Below, one piece after another: positions 25,106 to 34,113 of a DNA stretch of 64,000 nt. Each line of letters begins with the position of its first letter. The first letter of the stretch is position 1. The notes below the pieces were generated by a model that ran no database searches, was not told the DNA's origin, and worked only from the letters and a program-made list of their open reading frames with translations. The translations under genes were made by a program, and so were the position numbers. Source of the stretch: Clostridia bacterium (GTDB taxonomy: Bacteria > Bacillota > Clostridia > Lachnospirales > Lachnospiraceae). Where the stretch lies: positions 1 through 64,000 of the forward strand of contig CAJTIM010000018.1 of assembly GCA_910576325.1 (NCBI GenBank). Reading direction: 5' to 3'.

Positions 25106-25801
25106 ATGCTGGAAAATATTAAAGCGGTCCTTTTCGACATGGACGGAACCCTGGTAGATTCCCTGTGGATGTGGGGAGATATTGATGTGGAATATCTGGG
25201 AAAGCACGGATATGAGGTGCCGGAGGATCTGCAGCATACCATTGAGGGCATGAGCTTTTCCGAGGCTGCCTCTTATTTTAAAGAGCATTTTCAGCTTCCG
25301 GCCAGTGAAGAGGAGATTAAAAACGAGTGGATCGAGATGGCAAAGGATAAATATGCCCATGAGGTCCCTTTAAAGCCCGGGGCCCTTCGGTTTCTAAAGC
25401 ATTTAAAGTCGCTGGGAATCCCCATGGGAATCGCCACAAGCAGCAGCCGGGAGCTTTTGGAGGCGGTTTTGAACTCTTTGAACCTGTACGAATATATGGA
25501 CTACTGTATGACCTCCTGCGAGGCCGGGGCAGGAAAACCGGCGCCGGATATCTATCGGAAAGTGGCAGGGAAGCTTGGGGCAGCCCCGGAGGAATGTTTG
25601 GTATTTGAGGATACCATCGCCGGAATTCAGGCCGGAAGAAATGCCGGAAGCCGTGTCTGTGCGGTGGCAGAGGAACAGTCCGAGCGGTGGAAGGAGCAGA
25701 TTTTTTCACTTGCGGATTATTACATAGAAAGCTTTGACGAAATCCTGGACGGAACATACCGGCGGCTACGGGATAAAAGGGTTATTGCGGAACCGGAATA
25801 G
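25106..25801 (+). CDS. HAD-superfamily phosphatase/phosphomutase
   Basis: 231 residues. HAD motif I FDMDGTLVDS gives nucleophile Asp11 and acid Asp13. Motif II is IATSSS, motif III the GKPAPD lysine, and motif IV FEDTIAGI. The helical cap after motif I puts it in the beta-phosphoglucomutase / phosphoglycolate phosphatase group. Substrate unknown. It follows the pseudouridine synthase by 37 bases, and the YgiQ gene starts nine bases behind its stop codon. Confidence 0.88.
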   Translation: MLENIKAVLFDMDGTLVDSLWMWGDIDVEYLGKHGYEVPEDLQHTIEGMSFSEAASYFKEHFQLPASEEEIKNEWIEMAKDKYAHEVPLKPGALRFLKHLKSLGIPMGIATSSSRELLEAVLNSLNLYEYMDYCMTSCEAGAGKPAPDIYRKVAGKLGAAPEECLVFEDTIAGIQAGRNAGSRVCAVAEEQSERWKEQIFSLADYYIESFDEILDGTYRRLRDKRVIAEPE

Positions 25802-25810
25802 GAGATAAAA

Positions 25811-27715
25811 ATGAACGGAAACGGTTTTCTGCCGGCTGTAAGGAAAGAATGGGAAAGGGATTACAAAGGACAGCCGGATTTTGTATATGTAATCGGGGAT
25901 GCCTATGTAGATCATCCTTCCTTCGGTCCGGCTATCATAAGCCGTGTTCTGGAAAGCAGAGGCTATACGGTCGCCATTATTTCTCAGCCGGACTGGAGGA
26001 AAAAGGAGAGCATCCGGGAATTCGGCGAGCCTCGTCTGGCCTTCCTGGTTTCCTCCGGAAATATGGATTCCATGGTCAATCACTATACCGTGTCAAAAAA
26101 ACACAGAAGCAGGGATGCCTACACCCCCGGAGGCGTCATGGGAAAGCGCCCGGATCGTGCCGTAATCGTCTACAGCAATCTCATCCGGCAGATCTATAAG
26201 AAAACACCCATTATACTGGGCGGAATCGAAGCCAGCCTGCGCAGGCTGGCTCATTATGATTACTGGTCCGACAGCTTCCGGCGATCCGTTCTTCTTGACA
26301 GCGGGGCGGATTTGATTTCTTATGGCATGGGAGAGCGATCCATTGTGGAGATAGCAGATGCGCTCAACAGCGGCATGGAGATAAAGGATTTGACTTTTAT
26401 TGAAGGAACCGTCTACCGTACCGCTCACCCGGAGGACCTTTATGATACGGTGTTCCTTCCCGACTATGAGAGCATGTGTGAAGATAAACGCCTCTACGCA
26501 GAAAGCTTTCGGATCCAGTATCGGAATACGGACCCTTTCAGCGGCAAGCGTCTGGCAGAACGTTACAAAGAGCATCTCTATGTGGTGCAGAATCCTCCGG
26601 CAAAGCCTCTGACACAGATGGAAATGGATGATATCTATGCACTTCCTTATGAGCGGGCCTGCCATCCTTATATACTGGCAAAGGGAGAGATTCCCGCCAT
26701 TTCCGAGGTGCGGTACGGACTGGTCAGCAGCCGGGGCTGTTTTGGAGCCTGTTCTTTCTGCGCCCTGACCTTTCATCAGGGGAGAATTATTCAGTGCCGA
26801 AGCCAGGATTCCATTGTAAAAGAAGCGGAGCAGATGACAAAGGATCCGGGTTTTAAGGGTTATATCCATGATGTGGGCGGCCCCACGGCCAATTTCCGCC
26901 GTCCGGCCTGTAAAAAACAGGAGCTTCACGGAGCCTGCGGGGACAGGCAATGCCTGTATCCAAAGCCCTGTAAGAATCTGATTGCGGATCACCGGGATTA
27001 TCGGGAGCTTTTAAAAAGGCTTCGGAATCTTCCGGGCGTAAAAAAAGTCTTTGTCCGTTCCGGTATCCGCTTTGACTATGTATTGGCCGATTCGGACACC
27101 TCTTTTTTGCGGGATCTCTGCACCTACCATGTAAGCGGCCAGCTTAAGGTGGCGCCGGAGCATGTGTCGGACAAGGTTCTGGAAAAAATGGGAAAGCCCT
27201 CCCGGGCGGTTTATGAACAGTTCTGCCGGGAATATCGGCTGATGAATGAGAAGCTTTCGAAAAAACAATATCTTGTTCCTTACCTGATGTCCTCCCATCC
27301 CGGTTCAGGACTTAAGGAGGCAATTGAGCTTGCGGAATACTGCCGGGATCTGGGGTATATGCCGGAGCAGGTTCAGGACTTTTATCCCACACCTTCCACG
27401 ATTTCCACCTGTATGTATTATACGGGTTTGGATCCCAGAACCATGGAGGAGGTCTATGTGCCGAAGAATTCCCGTGAGAAGGCCATGCAGAGAGCACTGA
27501 TTCAGTACAGGGACCCGAAAAATTATGAACTGGTAAGGGAGGCGCTTATAAAAGGACATCGGGAGGATTTGATTGGCTTCGGTCCCAAGTGCCTGATCCG
27601 CCCCGGGCAAAAAGAGCTTAAGTCAGACCTGGGAAAAAACAGGGCCGGAAAAGGAAAGAAAAAAACAATCCGGAACGTACACAAGCCCTCAAAAACAAAG
27701 AAAAGAGCTGAATGA
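25811..27715 (+). CDS. YgiQ-family radical SAM protein
   Basis: 634 residues. Long N-terminal domain typical of UPF0313/YgiQ (FVYVIGDAYVDHPSFGPAIISRVLE, GGIEASLRRLAHYDYWSD), then the radical SAM cluster motif CxxxCxxC at Cys310, Cys314, Cys317, and a C-terminal region with HVSDKVLEKMGKP and QDFYPTP. The last 35 residues are a Lys/Arg-rich tail. It is widespread in anaerobes; the reaction is unknown. Its stop overlaps the start of the following dehydrogenase gene. Confidence 0.93.
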   Translation: MNGNGFLPAVRKEWERDYKGQPDFVYVIGDAYVDHPSFGPAIISRVLESRGYTVAIISQPDWRKKESIREFGEPRLAFLVSSGNMDSMVNHYTVSKKHRSRDAYTPGGVMGKRPDRAVIVYSNLIRQIYKKTPIILGGIEASLRRLAHYDYWSDSFRRSVLLDSGADLISYGMGERSIVEIADALNSGMEIKDLTFIEGTVYRTAHPEDLYDTVFLPDYESMCEDKRLYAESFRIQYRNTDPFSGKRLAERYKEHLYVVQNPPAKPLTQMEMDDIYALPYERACHPYILAKGEIPAISEVRYGLVSSRGCFGACSFCALTFHQGRIIQCRSQDSIVKEAEQMTKDPGFKGYIHDVGGPTANFRRPACKKQELHGACGDRQCLYPKPCKNLIADHRDYRELLKRLRNLPGVKKVFVRSGIRFDYVLADSDTSFLRDLCTYHVSGQLKVAPEHVSDKVLEKMGKPSRAVYEQFCREYRLMNEKLSKKQYLVPYLMSSHPGSGLKEAIELAEYCRDLGYMPEQVQDFYPTPSTISTCMYYTGLDPRTMEEVYVPKNSREKAMQRALIQYRDPKNYELVREALIKGHREDLIGFGPKCLIRPGQKELKSDLGKNRAGKGKKKTIRNVHKPSKTKKRAE

Positions 27716-28503
27716 ATATGAAATATATTGCCTTAGTCACCGGAGCATCCTCCGGCATCGGCCGGGAATTTGTCCGTCAGATTGCGGCCGCTTATCCGTC
27801 TCTGGATGAAATATGGGTACTTGCCAGAAGGCTTCCTGCTCTCCGGGAGCTGAAGGAAGAGCTTCCCGGGAAAAATGTGCGGATCCTTTCCCTTGATCTG
27901 AGTGCGGACTCCGATCTGGAAGTGCTGGAAGGACGGTTAAAAAGGGAACGCCCCTGCATCCGTATCCTTGTAAACAGTGCCGGCTGCGGAAAAAGCGGCC
28001 CGGTAGAAAGCCAGAAGTGGCAGGATGCCTCCCGGATGCTGGATGTAAACTGCCGCGCCTTAACGATAGTGACCATGCTCTGTCTTCCTTATCTGAAAAA
28101 AGGGAGCCGCATCATACAGGTGGATTCCGGTTCCGCCTTCCTGCCCCAGCCGGGCTTTGCCGTCTATGCGGCCAGCAAAGCCTATGTACTTTCCTTTGAT
28201 CAGGCATTGGGAGCCGAGCTGAAGGGCAGAGGCGTCACCGTAACCTCCGTATGCCCCGGCCCCGTAGATACGGATTTTTTCAAAACGGGAGGCATCACCT
28301 TAACCCCGCTGAAAAAAATATTTCTCGCCAAACCGGAAAGAGTTGTGAGAAAAGCCCTTTTTGATGCGGAAGCAGGAAGAAGCCTGTCTGTCTGCGGCCG
28401 GTCGATAAAGCTGGTGCGTCTGTTGGGAAGGCTGCTGCCGCAAAAGGTTATGCTTGAAATTACGGCAAAATTATTTTTGCAAGGAAAGAAGGAGCTTTTA
28501 TGA
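27712..28503 (+). CDS. Short-chain dehydrogenase/reductase
   Basis: 263 residues, Rossmann fold. Cofactor motif TGASSGIG is near residue 11. The NSAGCG loop corresponds to the usual NNAG, and YAASKAYV carries the catalytic Tyr-x-x-x-Lys with an upstream serine in DSGS. The C-terminal extension after VRKALFDAEAGR is like that of SDR members annotated as DltE or YqjQ. Substrate unknown. The start overlaps the YgiQ stop (ATGA), and the end overlaps the next gene by four bases, so this is a tightly coupled run. Confidence 0.9.
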   Translation: MNMKYIALVTGASSGIGREFVRQIAAAYPSLDEIWVLARRLPALRELKEELPGKNVRILSLDLSADSDLEVLEGRLKRERPCIRILVNSAGCGKSGPVESQKWQDASRMLDVNCRALTIVTMLCLPYLKKGSRIIQVDSGSAFLPQPGFAVYAASKAYVLSFDQALGAELKGRGVTVTSVCPGPVDTDFFKTGGITLTPLKKIFLAKPERVVRKALFDAEAGRSLSVCGRSIKLVRLLGRLLPQKVMLEITAKLFLQGKKELL

Positions 28504-29102
28504 AATCCATACCAAAGGGAGCCTTCGGCTATACGGAGGCTCACAAAAAACGCCAGCTTTTAAAAACCCTGATCTTTTTCCTGCTGCCCGTAGGAATCTT
28601 CTTTCTGGGTCTTTTCACGACAAAGACTAAGGAAAACTACTTTACCATAATTGCCGTTGTGGGCTCGCTCCCGGCCTGCAAGGAGCTTGTAAACGTATGC
28701 CTGTTTGTGAAGCGCCGTTCCATGCCAAGGGAGCTTTACGAGGAAATCCGGAAACATACGGGTACAATGGAGACAGCCTATGAGCTTGTGATTACCACCT
28801 ACGAGGCATCCTATCCCATTACCGCCCTGATAATTGCAGGAAATGAGGTCATCGGCTACACGGAGGCTGATAAAGGGCTCAATTGGAAAAAGGCGGAAAA
28901 GCACATGGAAACCGTTTTGAAAAACAATGGTATTTCCCATACCCATATCCATATTTTTCAGGAGAAAAAGCAGTTTCTGGAGCGGGCGGATGCTTTATCC
29001 CGTCAGAAGAAGGAGGAGCTTCCCTTTGTGCCGGACGAGCGGTATCCGGGCTTGAGCAGGGAACAGGTGATGCGGGAAGTACTTCTGGCCTTATCCATAT
29101 AA
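28500..29102 (+). CDS. Conserved membrane protein of unknown function
   Basis: 200 residues. Two hydrophobic helices (about 24-43 and 49-68) stand near the N-terminus, followed by a soluble alpha/beta domain with ELVITTYEASYPITALIIAGNEVIGYTE. No catalytic motif is recognisable. It recurs in Lachnospiraceae between the SDR and RluD-type genes as far as I can judge from its placing; this is inference. Overlap with the upstream gene shows translational coupling. Confidence 0.7.
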   Translation: MKSIPKGAFGYTEAHKKRQLLKTLIFFLLPVGIFFLGLFTTKTKENYFTIIAVVGSLPACKELVNVCLFVKRRSMPRELYEEIRKHTGTMETAYELVITTYEASYPITALIIAGNEVIGYTEADKGLNWKKAEKHMETVLKNNGISHTHIHIFQEKKQFLERADALSRQKKEELPFVPDERYPGLSREQVMREVLLALSI

Positions 29103-29120
29103 AAGGATTCTGAGATCGAT

Positions 29121-30149
29121 ATGAGACTTATTACGATAAAAGAAAACGAAGCGGAACAACGGCTGGATAAATTTCTGGCAAAATACATGGACAAGGCTCC
29201 CAAGAGCTTTTTCTATAAAATGCTCCGTAAAAAAAATATCACATTAAATAAAAAGAAGGCGGAAGGAAATGAGCGTCTGAAAACAGGAGATGAGATACGC
29301 CTGTTTCTCTCGGAGGAAACCATAGAAGGATTTTCGGGAGCGAGGGAATATACGGTTTCACCGAAAAGCGCCGTTCCCGCCGGACCGGAAATCATTTATG
29401 AGGATTCCCATATCCTCCTTCTGAATAAACCGGCAGGACTTCTGTCCCAAAAGGCAAAGCAGAGAGACGTATCTCTGGTGGAGTATCTGCTCTCTTATCT
29501 TTTGGAGTCCGGCCAGCTGAAAGAAGAGGATTTGCGGGGCTTTCGTCCCGGAATTTGCAGCCGTCTGGATCGGAATACCAGCGGCCTTGTGGCGGCAGGA
29601 AAGAGCCTTGCGGGCCTTCAGGCTATGAATGAGCTGATTCGGAGCCGGCGTATAGGAAAGTTTTACCGGTGCATTGCGGCCGGTATGATAAAAGAGCCCT
29701 GTCAGGCTCAGGGGTGGCTTAAGAAGGATGAAAGAACCAATCAGGTGAAAATTTTCCGTCAGGAACAGAAAGACAGTCTTTATATCCGCACGTCATACGT
29801 GCCCGTAAAGGTTCTTTTCCTTGAGGGAAAGCCCTATACACATCTGGAGGTTCATCTGATTACCGGACGTTCCCATCAGATACGGGCACACCTGGCCGGC
29901 ATGGGACATCCCCTGATCGGAGATACAAAATACGGAGATTCCCGGATAAACAGCTATTTTTCCGGATGCTTTAACCTGAAGCATCAGCTGCTTCACGCCT
30001 GCCGCCTGGAATTTCCGGAGCTTGAGGGCGTCCTGGGAAACCTGTCCAACCGGCAGTTTATGGCGCCTTTACCCCCAATCTTTGCGGAAATCGAGGGAAA
30101 AAGCACGGCCGTTCCCGCCGATTGCATTTCCCGGAAAATTAGTATATAA
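29121..30149 (+). CDS. RluD/RluC-family pseudouridine synthase
   Basis: 342 residues. S4 domain at the front (EAEQRLDKFLAKYMDKAP), then the synthase core with ILLLNKPAGLLSQ, the catalytic aspartate in SRLDRNTSGLVAAG and the substrate-binding GRSHQIRAHLAGMGHPLIGD. An unusual spacer occurs between the S4 domain and the core (residues about 70-90). It makes pseudouridine in 23S rRNA or tRNA; the target cannot be assigned from the motifs. It ends the coupled block that started with the methyltransferase. Confidence 0.92.
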   Translation: MRLITIKENEAEQRLDKFLAKYMDKAPKSFFYKMLRKKNITLNKKKAEGNERLKTGDEIRLFLSEETIEGFSGAREYTVSPKSAVPAGPEIIYEDSHILLLNKPAGLLSQKAKQRDVSLVEYLLSYLLESGQLKEEDLRGFRPGICSRLDRNTSGLVAAGKSLAGLQAMNELIRSRRIGKFYRCIAAGMIKEPCQAQGWLKKDERTNQVKIFRQEQKDSLYIRTSYVPVKVLFLEGKPYTHLEVHLITGRSHQIRAHLAGMGHPLIGDTKYGDSRINSYFSGCFNLKHQLLHACRLEFPELEGVLGNLSNRQFMAPLPPIFAEIEGKSTAVPADCISRKISI

Positions 30150-30196
30150 TTTAACGGAAGAAATATGCGCAGCATACTTATGAGAGGAACGACATC

Positions 30197-31213
30197 ATGT
30201 ACAACCGGAACAGCTACAATTCCTTAGGGCCGGGATTTGAGCCCAATATTCCTGAGGAGAAAAAGGGGATCCCCGTTCAAATTCTTTTGTTTCTGCTGGC
30301 CTCTTTGATTTTGGCCGGCGTCTCTATGGTGCGTTTTCCGAAAAGCCTTTCGGAATACCGGATTTACCAGGAAGCGAAGGAACGCATGGAGCAGGGGGAG
30401 ACGGCCGCGGCACTCCAGGATCTTTTTGAGGTTTTGGAGGAGCATCCCAATTCCGTGCCTTTGATCCTGAAGCTGATTGACTGCTCTATGGAAGCGGGCT
30501 ATTACGATCATGCCGGATATGTATTTAACGAATATCTGGTGGGAAAGGAACTGACGGATAGTCAATATACGAGAATGATGCGTTATTCTAATCGCCTGGA
30601 CAGCTATTATCTGACCTGCGATGCCATGGATGCGCTGCTGTCCGGGGTGGATACGCAAGCGGATCTCAGCGAAGAGGCTGCGGAAGAACTGTCCCTGTGG
30701 TTTCGGGAAGAGATTGCAAAGCTCCATAAGGATCCGAAGCAGGATCAGGCGCTTCTCTATTATTATGATGCTATGTTCAGCGAAGATTTGGAGACACAGC
30801 GCGATATGCTGCGAAAAGCCTACGAGGAGGATTCGGAGCTTTTTGACACCCGGGTTCTTCTGGCCAACGCGGAGCGGGGACTTGGCAATCTCACGGAGGC
30901 ACACAGCTGCCTGGAGGATGCCATTTCCAAGGAAAAGCAGGACGCAGGAGCTCTCCGGGGGCTGTCCGTTCTGGCCATGCTGGAGGGACGGGAAGAGGAA
31001 GCGCTTGCTTTGGCAAAAAGCGCCTATGAGGTAAGTCCGGACAGTCTGTACGTGCGGGATACCTATCTGGTAACGCTTCATGTGAACGGACATACGAAAG
31101 AAGCGAATACCATGATCGAAGAGATTGAGGAGATAGAGGGAGCTCTTGACGAGGATACCAGGCAGCTTTTAAACGGAGAGATTTCCCTGGAGGATTATTA
31201 TATGGGCGGCTAG
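30197..31213 (+). CDS. TPR-repeat membrane-anchored protein
   Basis: 338 residues. After a short cytoplasmic segment comes one transmembrane helix (about 30-48). The remainder is a series of helix pairs with the TPR spacing (for example AKERMEQGETAAALQDLFEVLEEHPN and RGLSVLAMLEGREEEALALAKSAYEVSP). It would be displayed outside, or on the membrane with a protein-interaction role. It is followed by a zincin-like protease and recU, a frequent Lachnospiraceae neighbourhood. The function is unknown. Confidence 0.75.
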   Translation: MYNRNSYNSLGPGFEPNIPEEKKGIPVQILLFLLASLILAGVSMVRFPKSLSEYRIYQEAKERMEQGETAAALQDLFEVLEEHPNSVPLILKLIDCSMEAGYYDHAGYVFNEYLVGKELTDSQYTRMMRYSNRLDSYYLTCDAMDALLSGVDTQADLSEEAAEELSLWFREEIAKLHKDPKQDQALLYYYDAMFSEDLETQRDMLRKAYEEDSELFDTRVLLANAERGLGNLTEAHSCLEDAISKEKQDAGALRGLSVLAMLEGREEEALALAKSAYEVSPDSLYVRDTYLVTLHVNGHTKEANTMIEEIEEIEGALDEDTRQLLNGEISLEDYYMGG

Positions 31214-31263
31214 CGCCGCTTACGGTTAGGAGACCGCCTGATTGGAAAAGGAGGCTTATTGCT

Positions 31264-31797
31264 ATGATCATACCGGGCGTTTTGATTTCACTTGTTACCT
31301 TTCCGGGGGTAGTTATTCATGAACTGGCACATCAGCTTTTCTGTATGCTCTGCGGCTTGAAGGTTTATGAGGTAAAATACTTTCAGATGGGCAATCCCAA
31401 TGGCTATGTGGTTCACGAATCCACGGATCGTCCCTTTAAGGTATTCCTCACCTGTATGGGTCCTTTTTTTATCAACAGCGTCCTGGGCATGCTGATTCTG
31501 CTTCCGGCGTCCATTGAACTTATGATCTTTCGGGAATATACCAATCCTTTAAATCTTCTGCTCGGCTGGCTGGGTTTTTCCATTCTGATGCATGCCTTTC
31601 CCAGCAGAGGGGATGCGAAGGTTATGATTAACCGCATTTTAAAGGACCCTGACGTAAGTCTTGTGTGGAAAGTGATTGCGGCGCCCTTCGTGGGACTGAT
31701 CTATGTCTGCTCCGTGGGAAGTATCTTCTGGCTGGATCTGCTTTACGCGGCGGTCTTGGCTATGCTGGCGCCGTGGCTTTTGGTACAGCTGATTTAA
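31264..31797 (+). CDS. Integral membrane zincin-like protein
   Basis: 177 residues, five or so hydrophobic helices. The first helix carries VVIHELAHQLFC, an HExxH zinc motif (His-Glu-Leu-Ala-His), in the same place as in site-2-protease-like and DUF3267-type metalloprotease relatives. A second conserved aspartate segment, SRGDAK, could supply the third ligand. It probably cleaves or handles membrane proteins; the substrate is unknown. The distance to the TPR gene is 50 bases, and 13 bases separate it from recU. Confidence 0.72.
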   Translation: MIIPGVLISLVTFPGVVIHELAHQLFCMLCGLKVYEVKYFQMGNPNGYVVHESTDRPFKVFLTCMGPFFINSVLGMLILLPASIELMIFREYTNPLNLLLGWLGFSILMHAFPSRGDAKVMINRILKDPDVSLVWKVIAAPFVGLIYVCSVGSIFWLDLLYAAVLAMLAPWLLVQLI

Positions 31798-31810
31798 AGG
31801 ATGTGAAAAA

Positions 31811-32344
31811 ATGGCAACCTGGAATTCCAGGGGTCTTAGAGGCTCCACTCTGGAGGAGCTTGTGAACCGGACCAATGAAAAATATCGGGAGCAGGGGCTG
31901 GCTCTGATCCAAAAGGTGCCGACTCCGATTACGCCTATTAAAATTGATAAAGAGCACCGTCATATCACACTGGCTTATTTTGAACAGAAGAGCACGGTGG
32001 ATTATATCGGAGCGGTTCAGGGAATTCCTGTCTGCTTTGATGCCAAGGAATGTGACAGCGATACCTTTCCGCTGCAGAATATCCATGCGCATCAGGTACA
32101 ATTTATGGAGGATTTTGAAAAGCAGGAGGGGATTGCCTTTCTGATTCTTCTGTTTTCCCATCGAAATGAGCTGTATTTCCTCACTTATGAGCAGATGCGG
32201 AGGTTTTGGGATCGTGCCAAGGAGGGAGGACGCAAAAGCTTTCGTCATGAGGAGCTGAATCCGGAGTATATTCTTGTTCCCCACGGCGGATATCTCGTTC
32301 CCTATCTGGACGGAATACAAAAGGTCATTGACAGCATGGAATAA
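31811..32344 (+). CDS. recU: Holliday junction resolvase RecU
   Basis: 177 residues. RecU cuts four-way DNA junctions in recombination repair and chromosome segregation in Firmicutes. Recognisable text: N-terminal WNSRGLRGSTLEELVN, the catalytic strands STVDYIGAVQGIPVCFDAKEC (with the conserved Asp/Glu/Lys), then FAHR-like HQVQFMEDFEKQEGIAFLILLF and the basic C-terminus. It contains the consensus promoter of the his operon in its 3' end. In Bacillus recU is paired with ponA; here no ponA is adjacent. Confidence 0.93.
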   Translation: MATWNSRGLRGSTLEELVNRTNEKYREQGLALIQKVPTPITPIKIDKEHRHITLAYFEQKSTVDYIGAVQGIPVCFDAKECDSDTFPLQNIHAHQVQFMEDFEKQEGIAFLILLFSHRNELYFLTYEQMRRFWDRAKEGGRKSFRHEELNPEYILVPHGGYLVPYLDGIQKVIDSME

Positions 32345-32356
32345 TTGCTTTATAAT
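32328..32356 (+). promoter_or_regulatory. Perfect consensus promoter of the histidine operon, inside recU
   Basis: TTGACA (32328-32333), exactly 17 bases, TATAAT (32351-32356). The -35 lies in the last codons of recU and the -10 just behind its stop codon. The leader from about 32363 to the ATG at 32442 is some 80 bases. Confidence 0.85.
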
Positions 32357-32394
32357 AGCAACTATCGCTTTATTGTATTAGCAGAATAAAGCAA
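32345..32394 (+). promoter_or_regulatory. Alternative hairpins in the his leader region
   Basis: GCTTTATT (32367-32374) pairs with AATAAAGC (32385-32392). The same right arm can also pair with TTGCTTTAT (32345-32353), which lies in the promoter and is therefore present only in read-through transcripts from recU. No T tract follows either stem. Confidence 0.4.
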
Positions 32395-32441
32395 AAGGCA
32401 ATCCGGAAAAACGGAAAGACCGTAGAAAGGCACCGAAAGAC

Positions 32442-34094
32442 ATGAAGAAACAGGACCAGATTTTACACACGCCGGAAGGCGTCCGGGATATTTACGGAAG
32501 CGAATTTGTGAGAAAGTTTGAGCTTCAGCAGCAGCTTTATCACCTGCTTGCAGGGGAGGGGTATCAGGGTATTGAGACTCCTACCTTCGAGTTTTTTGAC
32601 GTGTTTTCCAGGGAGGTGGGAACGGTTCCCTCCCGTGAATTGTATAAGTTCTTTGACCGGGAGGGCAATACCCTGGTATTGCGTCCGGATATTACGCCGT
32701 CCATTGCCAGGGCCGTGTCCAAATATTTTCATGAGGATGCGCCCATACGGCTTTGCTATATGGGAAATACCTTTATTAATTACGATAAATACCTGGGACG
32801 GCTGAAGGAGAGCACGCAGCTCGGCGCGGAGCTTATGGGCGACGAAAGTATTCAGGGCGATGTGGAGCTTTTGTCTCTTTTGATCAAAGCATTGAAGGCG
32901 GCCGGGCTTTTGGAATTTCAGGTGAGCATCGGTCAGGTGATGTTCTTTAAAAGTCTTCTCAAAGAAGCGGGGATTGACAGTGATACGGAGGAACGCTTAA
33001 GGCAGCTGATCTCGGATAAGAACCGGTTCGGTGCGGAGGAGCTTCTTTCCGGCTGTGAGCTTCCCAATGAGCTGCGTCAGATCTTTTTGGAAATGACGAC
33101 CCTTTCCGGCGGTGCGGAGGTTCTTGCAAGGGCAAAAACGCTTACAGGCAATCCGGAAGCCCTGGAAGCTCTTGAGCGGCTTGAGAAGATTTATGAAGGC
33201 TTAAAGGAGCTTTCCTGCGAGAGCTATATAAGCTTTGATCTGGGGATGCTCAGCAAATACAATTATTATACGGGAATTATCTTTCGGGCCTATTCCTATG
33301 GTTACGGAGAGCCCATTGTAAAAGGCGGACGCTACGATACTTTGCTGTCCCATTTCGGCCGTAGGCTTCCGGCCGTAGGCTTTGCCATTGTCATTGATCA
33401 GCTGATGCGGGCTGTCAACAGAAGCGAGGGGGCGCACCGCGATACGGTTTCCGGAAAGGAACGCTATCTGACCATAGCACTTACCAAGGGACGCCTTGCC
33501 AGGAAGACCCTGGAGCTTTTGGAACAGACGGGAATAACCTGTGAAGAGATGAAGGACCCCGACAGCCGGAAGCTGATTTTTGTAAACGAGGATCGAAAGC
33601 TTAAGTTTTTCATGGCAAAGGGACCTGACGTGCCCACTTATGTGGAATACGGGGCCGCGGATATCGGCGTGGTGGGCAAGGACACTCTTGTGGAAGAGGG
33701 ACGGAAGATGTATGAGGTCCTGGATCTGGGCTTTGGCAGATGCAGGATGTGTGTCTGCGGACCCAGGGAGGCAAAGGACAAGCTCTATCATCAGGAGCAG
33801 ATTCGGGTGGCTACCAAATATCCCGATATTGCAAAGGATTATTTCTACAACCGAAAGCATCAGACGGTGGAGATTATTAAGCTGAACGGCTCCATTGAGC
33901 TGGCTCCCCTGGTGGGGCTTTCGGAGGTGATTGTGGATATTGTGGAGACAGGCTCCACCCTGCGGGAAAACGGCCTGGAGGTCCTGGAGGAGATTATGCC
34001 GCTTTCCGCCCGCATGGTGGTAAACCAGGTGAGTATGAAGATGGAGCATGAGCGGATCACCCGGCTGATACGGGAGCTGAGAGCCGTTCTCTGA
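32442..34094 (+). CDS. HisZ-HisG fusion: ATP phosphoribosyltransferase with its regulatory subunit
   Basis: 550 residues. The first 325 or so are HisZ, a histidyl-tRNA-synthetase-like regulatory subunit, with the class II motifs [24 protein letters not shown] and [13 protein letters not shown] linker of about 15 residues leads at about 341 into a complete short-form HisG ([31 protein letters not shown] and the PRPP loop [14 protein letters not shown]). Short HisG lacks its own histidine-sensing domain and needs HisZ, so the fusion locks both in one chain. The enzyme joins ATP and PRPP, the committed step of histidine synthesis, and is expected to be histidine-inhibited. The ATG follows a GA-rich leader; the gene is the first of the operon. 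Confidence 0.92.
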   Translation: MKKQDQILHTPEGVRDIYGSEFVRKFELQQQLYHLLAGEGYQGIETPTFEFFDVFSREVGTVPSRELYKFFDREGNTLVLRPDITPSIARAVSKYFHEDAPIRLCYMGNTFINYDKYLGRLKESTQLGAELMGDESIQGDVELLSLLIKALKAAGLLEFQVSIGQVMFFKSLLKEAGIDSDTEERLRQLISDKNRFGAEELLSGCELPNELRQIFLEMTTLSGGAEVLARAKTLTGNPEALEALERLEKIYEGLKELSCESYISFDLGMLSKYNYYTGIIFRAYSYGYGEPIVKGGRYDTLLSHFGRRLPAVGFAIVIDQLMRAVNRSEGAHRDTVSGKERYLTIALTKGRLARKTLELLEQTGITCEEMKDPDSRKLIFVNEDRKLKFFMAKGPDVPTYVEYGAADIGVVGKDTLVEEGRKMYEVLDLGFGRCRMCVCGPREAKDKLYHQEQIRVATKYPDIAKDYFYNRKHQTVEIIKLNGSIELAPLVGLSEVIVDIVETGSTLRENGLEVLEEIMPLSARMVVNQVSMKMEHERITRLIRELRAVL

Positions 34095-34113
34095 CCTTTG
34101 TAAAGGAGAGCAT

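Noticed and set aside
32363-32441. T-box or his leader-peptide attenuator
   Set aside because: No T-box core sequence, no run of His codons and no terminator T tract in the 80-base leader.
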